Source: Rhizorhapis sp. SPR117
GTDB taxonomy: Bacteria > Pseudomonadota > Alphaproteobacteria > Sphingomonadales > Sphingomonadaceae
Assembly: GCF_021742065.1 (NCBI RefSeq)
Contig: NZ_JAKKIE010000068.1
Coordinates: forward strand, 1-16,633
Reading direction: 5' to 3'
Length of the DNA: 16,633 nucleotides
Part shown: positions 8,168-15,512 of the stretch, piece after piece
Numbering within the stretch: the first letter of the stretch is position 1
Layout: every line of letters begins with the position of its first letter
Position numbers and translations under genes: made by a program
Notes under the pieces: model-generated
Seen by the model: the letters and a program-made list of their open reading frames with translations, nothing else
What the model was told of the DNA's origin: nothing
Databases searched by the model: none

Positions 8168-8914
8168 TCAGCTTTCGGTCGGAGCAGCGGCAATGGCAGA
8201 GGCCAGCCACAGGGGCAGGTCAAGGCCGTCCATATCCTCTATGCGGCGAAGCTCGATCGACAGACCAAGTTCCGGCAGCGCGAGTCGCTGGCGTTTTGCG
8301 TCGGCCATTTTCAGCGGCACGACGACCAGACGACGGTTGACCTTTGACCTATAATGCATGCGGGCAGTATTTTCCTGCCCGACATAACAGCCCTTTCCAA
8401 AGTCGACACCATGTAATTCCCGTGCGTTCGCTTCCAGCCAGAGTGTCTGGTCGGAACCTAACTCGGCCACGCCCTCCGTCACACCCAGCGACAGGCGGTG
8501 TGCGCGGTAGGCGGCGGCATGATGTGCGTCCGCACCGTCGGCGGGCGCGATCCAGCGTTGTCCAAGTTCGGGCAGGCGCGGATCGGCGGGTCGGCCCTCT
8601 GCATCGCGCGACCAGTGCACCGCCAGCATATCATCGCGCGCAACTTCAACCTTGCGGCGCAGGCGATACAGGGAGAGTCGACGGACAAGTGCATCAGCTT
8701 GTGCTGCTTCGCAGTCGATTAAAATGTCTCCGGCATGCGCCCAGATAAAGAAATCGAACAGCGCTTTGCCCTGCGCCGTCAGCAATCCTGCCCAGCGCGC
8801 TTCGCCTTCTACGAGCGTCAGTACATCCTGCGTTACCAGCCCCTGCAGGAACGGACGGGTCTCCTCGCCAGAAATATGGATGACAGCGCGGTCGATTAGG
8901 GTGGTTTCGCTCAT
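8168..8914 (-). CDS. ygfZ: YgfZ/GcvT-family folate-binding Fe-S assembly protein
   Basis: YgfZ (IbaG/IBA57-like) proteins are tetrahydrofolate-binding proteins that help assemble or repair certain iron-sulfur enzymes. The product has 248 residues, shorter than E. coli YgfZ but normal for the alphaproteobacterial form. The signature K-G-C-Y-V-G-Q-E is intact with Cys176, followed by NTARMHYR. The N-terminal SGEETRPFLQGLVTQDVLTL segment is the GcvT-like folate-binding start. No ribosome-binding site is evident before the ATG, so initiation may be leaderless. It is divergent from the dihydroorotase gene across 90 bp, and the cyclotransferase gene follows directly in the same transcript. Confidence 0.93.
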   Translation of the reverse strand: MSETTLIDRAVIHISGEETRPFLQGLVTQDVLTLVEGEARWAGLLTAQGKALFDFFIWAHAGDILIDCEAAQADALVRRLSLYRLRRKVEVARDDMLAVHWSRDAEGRPADPRLPELGQRWIAPADGADAHHAAAYRAHRLSLGVTEGVAELGSDQTLWLEANARELHGVDFGKGCYVGQENTARMHYRSKVNRRLVVVPLKMADAKRQRLALPELGLSIELRRIEDMDGLDLPLWLASAIAAAPTES

Positions 8915-9004
8915 GGCAAACAGTTAAGGGGTGACACTGCAATTTCCAACCCGCGCGCTCGTGTAAATGTGAGGGAGCTTCCCGCCCGACCGGGATGATA
9001 TGCC

Positions 9005-10336
9005 ATGACCCAGACTTTCGACCTGATTCTGAAGAACGGCACAGTCCATACGCCCGGCGGCCCGGCACAGGTCAGCATTGGCGTGCGTGAGGGAAAGATT
9101 GCTGCCATTGGTGCGGGTATCGGGGATGGGGAACAGGTGCTGGATTGTACTGGGCTCGACATCCTTCCCGGCGTGATCGACAGTCAGGTGCATTTTCGCG
9201 AGCCGGGGCTGGAGCATAAGGAAGATCTCGAATCGGGTAGCCGCGCCGCCGTTATGGGCGGCGTGACCGCAGTGTTTGAAATGCCCAACACCAGCCCCAA
9301 TACCGACAGCACACAACGGCTGGAGGATAAGATTGCACGTGGCCATCATCGCATGTGGTGCGATCATGCCTTCTATGTCGGTGCGACCGCGGCCAATGCC
9401 GATGAACTTGTCGAGCTGGAACGTCTGCCGGGGACGGCGGGAGTCAAGATTTTCATGGGCGCATCGACCGGCGACCTGTTGGTAGCGGAGGATGAAGCGC
9501 TGGCGCGGGTTCTGGCTTCGGGCAAACGCCGCGTCGCCATCCATGCCGAGGATGAGGCGCGAATGAATGCGCGCAAGGATTTGCGCGTGGAAGGCGATGT
9601 GTCCTCGCACCCGCTATGGCGCGACGATGAAAGCGCCATGTTGGCGACGCGGCGCATATTGAAGCTGGCGCGCGCGGCAGGGCGGCGGATCCATATATTG
9701 CACGTCACCACGCCTGCCGAACTGGAACTGATCGCGCAGAACAAGGACATTGCGACTTGCGAGGTAACCCCTCAACACCTGACGCTGACAGCCGAAGATG
9801 CCTATCCCCGGCTGGGCAGTCACGCACAGATGAACCCGCCGATTCGGTCTGCTGCGCATCGTGACGGACTTTGGCATTGGCTTAATCAGGGCGTGCCCGA
9901 TGTGATCGGATCGGATCATGCGCCGCACACGCTGGAGGAAAAGGCGCGTACCTATCCCGCATCGCCCAGCGGGATGCCCGGTGTGCAGACACTCCTGCCG
10001 CTGCTGCTCGACCATGTGGCTGCGGGGCGAACGACATTGCAGCGAGTCATCGACCTGACCAGTGCTGGACCGCAGCGGGTTTTTGGCCTTGTCACCAAAG
10101 GTCGCATTGCGGTTGGCTACGATGCGGATTTCAGCGTCGTCGATCTAAAAAAACGCTGGACCGTCAGCGAAGGCTGGCTTGCCTCGCGCTGCGGTTGGTC
10201 GCCTTTCACTGGTATGGAACTAACCGGCAAGGCGATCGGAACAATTGTGCGCGGACATCAGGTCATGTGGGAAGACCAGCTTGCCAACGACGCAGTGGGT
10301 GAAGCTATCCGCTTTGAAAGCGTCAATTTCGGCTGA
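9005..10336 (+). CDS. pyrC: Dihydroorotase (cyclic amidohydrolase)
   Basis: The product belongs to the cyclic amidohydrolase family, and dihydroorotase (carbamoyl-aspartate to dihydroorotate in pyrimidine synthesis) is the likeliest activity. It has 443 residues, the class I length. Metal-site residues can be placed: Lys148 in GVKIFMGAST (the carbamylated lysine), His180 in AIHAED, His233 in ILHVTT and Asp304 in GSDHAPHT. The first motif reads D59-S-Q61-V-H63-F-R-E-P-G, so the first histidine of the usual HxH is glutamine. The substrate-binding R65 and the MPNT segment at 93-96 remain. It may therefore be a variant or a non-pyrimidine amidohydrolase. It has no pyrB neighbour here. Its stop lies 10 bp from the convergent hom stop. 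Confidence 0.85.
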   Translation: MTQTFDLILKNGTVHTPGGPAQVSIGVREGKIAAIGAGIGDGEQVLDCTGLDILPGVIDSQVHFREPGLEHKEDLESGSRAAVMGGVTAVFEMPNTSPNTDSTQRLEDKIARGHHRMWCDHAFYVGATAANADELVELERLPGTAGVKIFMGASTGDLLVAEDEALARVLASGKRRVAIHAEDEARMNARKDLRVEGDVSSHPLWRDDESAMLATRRILKLARAAGRRIHILHVTTPAELELIAQNKDIATCEVTPQHLTLTAEDAYPRLGSHAQMNPPIRSAAHRDGLWHWLNQGVPDVIGSDHAPHTLEEKARTYPASPSGMPGVQTLLPLLLDHVAAGRTTLQRVIDLTSAGPQRVFGLVTKGRIAVGYDADFSVVDLKKRWTVSEGWLASRCGWSPFTGMELTGKAIGTIVRGHQVMWEDQLANDAVGEAIRFESVNFG

Positions 10337-10346
10337 GGACACTGTC

Positions 10347-11642
10347 TCAATCCAATATGTGCAGCACCAACGGTTCGTCCAGCAGGCTGTCCGACCCACG
10401 CAGACGGCCAAGCGTGTCGTTAACGCATGATTCCGCGCTGACATGGGTTACGATGACAACCAGAACGCTGTCAGTATCCGTTGCTCCACGCTGGATCAGG
10501 CTTTCGATCGATACGCCCGCATCACGCGTGGCGGCTGCAATTTCAGCAAGAACTCCCGGTTCATCCTTGACACGGAAACGCAGATAGACGCGGCCAGCCC
10601 GCTTGCCCGTCCTTGCTGGCGGCAGCCGGTCAAGGGAATCAACGGGCATGGCAAAGGCGGGGCCATATTCACCCCGTGCAACGTCGATCAGGTCAGCAAC
10701 CACGGCCGATGCGGTTGGCCCGTCACCCGCGCCGGCGCCTTGGAAAAACAGGCGACCGACAAAGTTGCCCTCAGTGACGACTGCATTCAGTGGTCCGTCG
10801 ACATGGGACAGGGGGTGACCCATTGGCACCAGCATCGGATGGACCCGCTGGAACAGTTCACCATCGACCGTTTCGGCCATGCCGACCAGGCGGATGCGAA
10901 AGCCGAGGGCCGCGGCTTCGGCGATATCGGCTGCAATGATATGACGGATGCCCGTTGTTTCGACATTGTCGAAATCCAGCGCTGTTCCAAAGGACAGACT
11001 GGCAAGAATCGACAGCTTGTGCGCGGCATCTATCCCGTCAATGTCAAAGGTTGGATCGATTTCCGCATAGCCCAGATCCTGCGCATCCTTCAGCACATCG
11101 GCAAAGGCATGGCCGTCCTTTTCCATCGTGGTGAGAATGTAGTTGCAGGTGCCGTTCAATATTCCATAGACGCGACTGATCGCATTGGCCGCAACGCCTT
11201 CGCGCAGGCCCTTGATGACCGGGATGCCGCCGGCGACCGCCGCTTCATATTTCAGCGCGACACCAGCTTTTTCGGCGTCCTTGGCAAGGCCCAGGCCATG
11301 ATGCGCGATCATCGCCTTGTTGGCGGTGACAAAGGGTTTGTGCGCGGCCAGACATTGCCGGGCAAGAGTCAGTGCGGGACCGTCCGCGCCGCCGATCAGT
11401 TCGACGATCGCATCGATATCGTCGCGCGCGGCAAGGTCGCTCATATCGTCCACCCATTCATAGGGAGACAGGTCGACGCCGCGATCCTTGGCCCTGTCGC
11501 GCGCCGAAATCGCAGCAATGGTGATCGGTCGCCCAGCACGGCGGGCAATCAATGCCTGGTTTGTTTTCAGCAGGCGAATGACGCCACCGCCGACTGTTCC
11601 CAAGCCGACGATCGCGATTCGCAATGCATTGTCACCAGACAT
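10347..11642 (-). CDS. hom: Homoserine dehydrogenase
   Basis: Hom reduces aspartate semialdehyde to homoserine with NAD(P)H, the branch step to threonine and methionine. It has 431 residues in the usual order. The N-terminal nucleotide fold has IVGLGTVGGGV (residues 11-21). Next come T-A-N-K109-A and the core NGTCNYIL (163-170), followed by the YAEIDPTFDIDGIDAAHKL stretch. The C-terminal ACT domain (about 350-431) starts near YLRFRVKDEPGVLAEIAA and is the expected site of threonine feedback. GGGGA precedes the ATG by five bases. A complete antisense frame covers the gene but is a codon-bias shadow. The gene is convergent with pyrC with no room for a separate terminator. Confidence 0.96.
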   Translation of the reverse strand: MSGDNALRIAIVGLGTVGGGVIRLLKTNQALIARRAGRPITIAAISARDRAKDRGVDLSPYEWVDDMSDLAARDDIDAIVELIGGADGPALTLARQCLAAHKPFVTANKAMIAHHGLGLAKDAEKAGVALKYEAAVAGGIPVIKGLREGVAANAISRVYGILNGTCNYILTTMEKDGHAFADVLKDAQDLGYAEIDPTFDIDGIDAAHKLSILASLSFGTALDFDNVETTGIRHIIAADIAEAAALGFRIRLVGMAETVDGELFQRVHPMLVPMGHPLSHVDGPLNAVVTEGNFVGRLFFQGAGAGDGPTASAVVADLIDVARGEYGPAFAMPVDSLDRLPPARTGKRAGRVYLRFRVKDEPGVLAEIAAATRDAGVSIESLIQRGATDTDSVLVVIVTHVSAESCVNDTLGRLRGSDSLLDEPLVLHILD

Positions 11643-11711
11643 TCGATTCCCCGATCAGAGCCAATTCGCGCTGCTGATAGCGGTGTGACGTCGGAAATCC
11701 AAGCAGGAGAT

Positions 11712-12578
11712 TCAGCGGGAGGGAGGCAGGTTCCCCGATCCAGTCATTGATCGTGTCCGAACGCAGGGACCAAGACCGCGGAGCACCACTCCATAGTCTT
11801 CACGCGCCATGGTCAAGTTCTCGCCTTCCAGTTGCGCCGTGGCTTTCGCCGGTAGCTGGCGGGGCAGGGAACAAGCGAGGCGATACCAAAGCAGGCTGTT
11901 CGGACTGGGTGTTGTCGCCGACTCATCGACAATTTCACCCAGCGCGACGGACCATCGCGGTTCTTGCCCGGGTCGCCGCAAAATGGATAACGACACAGGA
12001 GCGCCAGTCTCTGTATTAAGGAAAATTTGCGTCTCTCCCTCGCCCCGAATCGAGCCAGCTACATGAAATGCATTACCAATTCCGGTGATTCGCGGCGGTG
12101 CATCGCTCGCGACCGCCTGCGACAGAATATTGCGCAACATATTTGCATTTTCGGCGGTCCAGTCGATCTGAGCATCAGGGCCAACCAACTGAATCGATCC
12201 AGGTTTGCCTGTCACAGGATATGCAAAAAGCAGGACATGACGCTTCTTCAATTTGGGAGCGCGCCCTCTAAAATCCAGTGGGGTATCAATCAGATAGCTT
12301 ATATCCCGCCCTATACCTCCCTGGCCGCGGACAAGGTTGATAACCCGCGCCTCCACATAGAATCGTTGATGCCCCTGCCGCACATCAGGTGCACGCTCTG
12401 GCTTCACTTTGATCGCTTTTCTGATCTGGGCGTCAATGACAAGCGGAGTGTCAGCAGCCAAGTCCGCCAGGTCGGCATAGCTGAGTTGGGGCGATAAAGG
12501 AGAAACCTCTGAAAACGCCGGAGTTGCGACTGAAATTAACCCAAAAAACAGGAGCGTGAAGAAGCTTTTCTGCAACAT
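11712..12578 (-). CDS. Secreted protein of unknown function
   Basis: I do not recognise the family. From the ATG at 12578 the product has 288 residues. It starts with a clear Sec signal peptide (MLQKSFFTLLFFGLISVATP, cut after AFS), so it is exported, probably to the periplasm. The mature part begins SPLSPQLSYADLADLAADTP and is mainly beta-strand-like, with short motifs such as RFYVEARVINLVRGQGG and RHVLLFAYPVTGKPGS. Two cysteines near the end (LACSLPRQ and GPCVRTRS) could form a disulfide. The frame stays open to a TTG at 12599, but AAAGGA sits four bases before the ATG at 12578, which settles the start. It is divergent from tonB across 242 bp and lies 69 bp downstream of hom. Confidence 0.8.
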   Translation of the reverse strand: MLQKSFFTLLFFGLISVATPAFSEVSPLSPQLSYADLADLAADTPLVIDAQIRKAIKVKPERAPDVRQGHQRFYVEARVINLVRGQGGIGRDISYLIDTPLDFRGRAPKLKKRHVLLFAYPVTGKPGSIQLVGPDAQIDWTAENANMLRNILSQAVASDAPPRITGIGNAFHVAGSIRGEGETQIFLNTETGAPVSLSILRRPGQEPRWSVALGEIVDESATTPSPNSLLWYRLACSLPRQLPAKATAQLEGENLTMAREDYGVVLRGLGPCVRTRSMTGSGNLPPSR

Positions 12579-12820
12579 AGTTTCCTTTGACACTTGCAAG
12601 CGTCATCAATCTGGCACAAAACGTCCATATCCGCTAATCGGCGGGCACGAAAGTTCTACTGTCGATAAAGCGTTTGCGTCCCGTGCCGGGGCGCGATAGA
12701 GAATTGGAAAAATACCAGATATATTTTCTGTCATGACGTTAAGATGAGCGCGGTCACTGCGTTCACCTTCCCGGTCAGACTGGCATTTATAGAAGCTGAG
12801 TTAAGGAGTGTCGTTGCTGA
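12579..12820. promoter_or_regulatory. Divergent intergenic region before tonB
   Basis: This is the longest gene-free stretch of the window. It must hold the promoters of the secreted-protein gene and of the tonB operon. The part near 12700-12730 is AT-rich, with GAAAA (12707) and TTTTC (12724) as short inverted arms. I see no convincing Fur box (no GATAATGATAATCATTATC-like palindrome) and no clear -35/-10 pair. For tonB, AAGGAG (12803-12808) lies 12 bases before the ATG, longer than usual, with no alternative in-frame start nearer to it. Confidence 0.4.
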
Positions 12821-13468
12821 ATGGCTTATGCTGACCACTCGATGAATTCGAGCCGAATGGCTTCGATTGTCATCGTTGCACTTATTCACGTTGTCCTTGG
12901 CTATGCCTTCGTTACTGGCCTCGGTATGAAGTATGTCAAGAAGGCGGCCGAACAACTCAATGTGATCGATGTTGTGGAAGAGGCTCCTCCGCCAGAGGAA
13001 GAGCCGCCCCCCCCGCCACCGGATCGTCCGATTGAGCCGCCGCCTGTTGTTGCGCCTCCGCCTATCGTGCAGACGCCTGCGCCTCCGCCTGCGGTAACCA
13101 TCGTGCGGACGCCTCCGCCTGTGTTTACGCCGACGCCTGTCGCGCCACCGGCTCCACCGCCGCCCAAGCAAGCTGCAAAAGCCGCTACTCCGCGTGGCAA
13201 CCCGGGCAGCTGGGTGACGCCGGATGACTATCCTTCACGCGCTCTTCGTGAGGAGCGTGCAGGGACGACGGGCTTCCGCTTGTCGGTTGGTGCAGACGGC
13301 AAGGTCACTGATTGCCAAGTCACATCGTCAAGCGGCTCTAATGATCTTGATACCGAAGCATGCAAGATGTTGATGCGCCGTGCGCGCTTCAGGCCAGCCG
13401 AAGATACCAGCGGGAATCCGATGGCGAGCAGCTACTCCAGCCGCGTTGTGTGGCAGATACCACGTTAA
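12821..13468 (+). CDS. tonB: TonB energy-transducing protein
   Basis: TonB spans the periplasm and passes proton-motive-force energy from ExbB/ExbD to outer-membrane TonB-dependent receptors. The 215 residues follow the standard layout. A short cytoplasmic N-terminus and one membrane segment (about residues 14-36, MASIVIVALIHVVLGYAFVT) come first. A long proline-rich linker follows (about 55-117), with EEAPPPEEEPPPPPPDRP and many PPP repeats. The C-terminal TonB domain (about 128-215) has DDYPSRAL, GTTGFRLSVGADGKVTDCQV and RFRPAEDTSGNP. Codons of the linker include an eight-C run. It is the first gene of the tonB-exbB-exbD-exbD operon. Confidence 0.94.
   Translation: MAYADHSMNSSRMASIVIVALIHVVLGYAFVTGLGMKYVKKAAEQLNVIDVVEEAPPPEEEPPPPPPDRPIEPPPVVAPPPIVQTPAPPPAVTIVRTPPPVFTPTPVAPPAPPPPKQAAKAATPRGNPGSWVTPDDYPSRALREERAGTTGFRLSVGADGKVTDCQVTSSSGSNDLDTEACKMLMRRARFRPAEDTSGNPMASSYSSRVVWQIPR
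13000..13170 (+). repeat. Proline-codon low-complexity repeat in tonB
   Basis: Imperfect repeats of GCCTCCGCCTG-like units encode the PPPV/PPAP pattern of the TonB linker. They include an uninterrupted run of eight C's at 13007-13014. This is normal for TonB linkers, but such tracts change length easily. Confidence 0.7.
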
Positions 13469-13473
13469 ATTCA

Positions 13474-13510
13474 GGGACGGCCAGCCAGACTGTGGCTGAC
13501 CGTCCCCTTT
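13474..13510 (+). terminator. Hairpin between tonB and exbB
   Basis: GGGACGG (13474-13480) pairs with CCGTCCC (13500-13506), and inside CAGCCA (13482-13487) pairs with TGGCTG (13493-13498) across a 5-base loop, with one C/A mismatch between the two stems. It starts five bases after the tonB stop and is followed by CTTTGCTATT, a weak T tract. It probably acts as a partial terminator or transcript-end stabiliser, separating tonB from exbB levels. Confidence 0.6.
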
Positions 13511-13542
13511 GCTATTCATATTGTTAGAGGGAATTTATAGAA

Positions 13543-14307
13543 ATGTTCATCCAGTTTGCAGCAGCAGCAGCCGCGCCGGCCGCTGAGAACCCCTACGGCC
13601 TGATGGAAGCCCTTGAACAGGGGGGCGTCATTGCATGGACCGTGTTCCTCATCCTTTGCGGCATGTCCGTCGCCTCGTTCTACATTCTCTTCACCAAGCT
13701 CATCGAACAGCAGAAGATCATCAATCAGTCCAAGAGGGTCCGTCAGACTTTCTGGCGTAGCGCCAGCCTGAAGGAAGGCACTGCCAAGCTGGAAAAGAAC
13801 AGCGCGTACAAGCAGCTTGTCGATGACGGCATTGCCGCTCAGGATCAATATAGCAAATTGACCGATCCAGTTGAAGCGCACGACTGGCTGCATGGCTCAC
13901 TGGCTCGTTCAGAAGCTGCGATCAATTCCAAGCTGGGCACCGGCCTTGCCTTTCTCGCCACCGTCGGCGCCACGGCGCCGTTTATTGGCTTGTTCGGTAC
14001 GGTTATCGGTATCTACCGCGCACTGATCAAGATTGGTGCCGCTGGTCAGGCATCTATCGACGCAGTTGCCGGCCCTGTCGGTGAAGCGCTGATCATGACC
14101 GCTCTTGGTCTGGCTGTCGCTGTTCCGGCCGTGCTTGCCTATAACTGGTTGCAGCGTCGCAACAAGTCTATCGCCGAAAATCTGTCAGCCTTTGCTGTCG
14201 ATATATTAGGGTTCATGGTCTCTAATGGTCAGGTGAAACCGGCCCATGCCGCCGTTGCCGCCAAGCCGGCTGCTGCTGCGCCTGCCGGGGCTGTGAAAAA
14301 GGCCTGA
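13543..14307 (+). CDS. exbB: ExbB proton-channel subunit (MotA/TolQ/ExbB family)
   Basis: ExbB forms the pentameric inner-membrane channel around ExbD that powers TonB. It has 254 residues with three membrane spans: about 30-53 (VIAWTVFLILCGMSVASFYI), about 134-158 (LAFLATVGATAPFIGLFGTV), and about 180-202 (ALIMTALGLAVAVPAVLAYN). The second is the family core, with G-A-T-A-P-F-I-G-L-F-G-T-V. A cytoplasmic segment lies between spans one and two. The N-terminus carries an alanine run, and the C-terminus is a low-complexity Ala/Pro/Lys tail (KPAAAAPAGAVKKA). AGAGGGA lies about ten bases before the ATG. It is the second gene of the operon, 74 bp after tonB. Confidence 0.95.
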   Translation: MFIQFAAAAAAPAAENPYGLMEALEQGGVIAWTVFLILCGMSVASFYILFTKLIEQQKIINQSKRVRQTFWRSASLKEGTAKLEKNSAYKQLVDDGIAAQDQYSKLTDPVEAHDWLHGSLARSEAAINSKLGTGLAFLATVGATAPFIGLFGTVIGIYRALIKIGAAGQASIDAVAGPVGEALIMTALGLAVAVPAVLAYNWLQRRNKSIAENLSAFAVDILGFMVSNGQVKPAHAAVAAKPAAAAPAGAVKKA

Positions 14308-14314
14308 ACCAATC

Positions 14315-14343
14315 GGGACGGCGTGCCCTGTGTCACGCCGTCC
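14315..14343 (+). terminator. Hairpin between exbB and exbD
   Basis: GGACGGCGTG (14316-14325) and CACGCCGTCC (14334-14343) form a perfect 10-bp stem with an 8-base loop, starting eight bases past the exbB stop. Only GATTTCC follows, so it lacks a proper T-run and should let most transcription through. The outer arm GGGACGGC is the same as in the tonB-exbB hairpin. Partial termination or protection of the upstream message is plausible. Confidence 0.55.
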
Positions 14344-14408
14344 GATTTCCGGCCCGATCTGTCGGGGCGGGCAGGTGCTTGATAGTTGCAATGTTAGGAA
14401 ATTGATCA

Positions 14409-14897
14409 ATGGCAATGAGCGTTGGATCCGAAGGCGCTGATGACGTCCCGATGTCCGACATCAACACGACGCCTCTTGTGGACGTCATGCTGGTGTTGCT
14501 CATCATCTTTCTCATCGCGATTCCGGTCGTTATCCAGACGGTTCCCATCGAACTGCCCAAGGTGGCGTTCGAACCCACGACGACAAAGCCTGAAAACGTG
14601 TCTTTGTCGATCACGACGGACCCGGATGGCAGGTGCGCGGTATACTGGAATTTGACTCGCGTTAATTCGGGAGAACTGCTCGACCGGGCAGTGGCGAAAC
14701 TCACTGCAGATATTGCAAAGGCTGGAGGTGTTGAAAATATGACGCCCGAGGATATGCCAGAAGTGCATATTCGCGGCGACATCAATACGCCTTACCGTTG
14801 CATCGGCGGTACCGTCTACACCATGCAGCGCGTAGGCTTTGCGAAGGTCGGGTTCATTTCGGAACCACCCCCAGGCATGACGCCGGTGCGGCTCTAA
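14409..14897 (+). CDS. exbD: ExbD-type biopolymer transport protein (first copy)
   Basis: ExbD is the single-span inner-membrane subunit whose membrane aspartate takes part in proton transfer. The product has 162 residues. A short cytoplasmic tail ends in SDINTTPLVDVMLVLLIIF, with the essential Asp25 at the start of the membrane span (about 23-43). The periplasmic domain (about 45-162) is longer than in the second copy and has two cysteines (GRCAVYW and PYRCIGG), perhaps a disulfide pair. It ends in the usual GFAKVGFIS strand plus a proline-rich tail. AGGA precedes the ATG. It lies 101 bp after exbB and 21 bp before the second exbD. Confidence 0.94.
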   Translation: MAMSVGSEGADDVPMSDINTTPLVDVMLVLLIIFLIAIPVVIQTVPIELPKVAFEPTTTKPENVSLSITTDPDGRCAVYWNLTRVNSGELLDRAVAKLTADIAKAGGVENMTPEDMPEVHIRGDINTPYRCIGGTVYTMQRVGFAKVGFISEPPPGMTPVRL

Positions 14898-14918
14898 GAT
14901 TTTTCAGGAGTATAAATC

Positions 14919-15344
14919 ATGGCCATGAGTGGCGGCCGCGAAGACGGCGAACCGATGATGGAAATGAACACGACGCCGTTGATCGACGTCATGCTCGTTC
15001 TCCTCATCATGTTCATTATCACTATCCCGATCCAGACCCACGCGGTGAAGATCGATCTACCCCAGGATCAACCGAATCAGACTCCCCCTCCGGTCGATCC
15101 CGTGAAAAACAAACTGGCTATTGACGCTGCGGGCATCATTACCTGGAACGGCTCGCCAGTCGATCTGGTTACCGTGCGGCAATATTTGAACCAGACGGTA
15201 ACGATGGTGCCAGAACCAGAGCTGCAGTTTCAGCCTGATGCCCAGACACGTTACGTTATCGTCGATCAGGTCCTGGCAGAGATCAAGCGGAGTGGCGTAA
15301 CCAAGCTGGGTTTCGTGGGTAACGAACAATATGGAAATTTCTGA
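14919..15344 (+). CDS. exbD: ExbD-type biopolymer transport protein (second copy)
   Basis: This is a second, distinct ExbD of 141 residues. The N-terminus MAMSGGREDGEPMMEMNTTP leads into LIDVMLVLLIMFIITIPI, with the conserved Asp23 and one membrane span (about 20-39). The periplasmic part has a proline-rich joint (QTPPPVDP) and ends in GVTKLGFVGNEQYGNF. It shares the NTTPL-[IV]-D-V-M-L-V-L-L-I core with the first copy but differs in most of the periplasmic domain and lacks its cysteines. CAGGAG lies nine bases before the ATG. Tandem exbD genes after tonB-exbB are known from Xanthomonas, where exbD2 has a separate role. It is the last gene of the operon. Confidence 0.94.
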   Translation: MAMSGGREDGEPMMEMNTTPLIDVMLVLLIMFIITIPIQTHAVKIDLPQDQPNQTPPPVDPVKNKLAIDAAGIITWNGSPVDLVTVRQYLNQTVTMVPEPELQFQPDAQTRYVIVDQVLAEIKRSGVTKLGFVGNEQYGNF

Positions 15345-15376
15345 ACGCGGATTGATCGGTTTGGAATGGAAATGAC

Positions 15377-15405
15377 AAGGCGGGGCCAGCGGTCCCGCCT
15401 TTTTT
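15377..15405 (+). terminator. Intrinsic terminator of the tonB-exbB-exbD operon
   Basis: AAGGCGGGGCC (15377-15387) pairs with GGTCCCGCCTT (15391-15401), 11 bp with one G-T pair and a 3-base loop, and runs directly into six T's. It starts 32 bases past the second exbD stop and is the clearest rho-independent terminator in the window. Transcription from cobA comes from the opposite side. Confidence 0.92.
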
Positions 15406-15512
15406 GTTTTGGTTGATAGGAGAATGCAGCAGTTGATCGCGAAATGATGAGCGATGCGATGTCTTCATGCCCAATGTGCACAAGAATCAGTGCTCTTACG
15501 GCGATCTGACGC

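Noticed and set aside
10443..11750. A 435-codon open frame on the plus strand covering hom
   Set aside because: It is exactly antisense to a well recognised homoserine dehydrogenase, has no family-like protein sequence and no ribosome-binding site. Long antisense frames are common in GC-rich genomes.
12707..12728. GAAAA/TTTTC arms as a Fur box upstream of tonB
   Set aside because: Only the outer five bases pair; the centre does not match a Fur-type palindrome.
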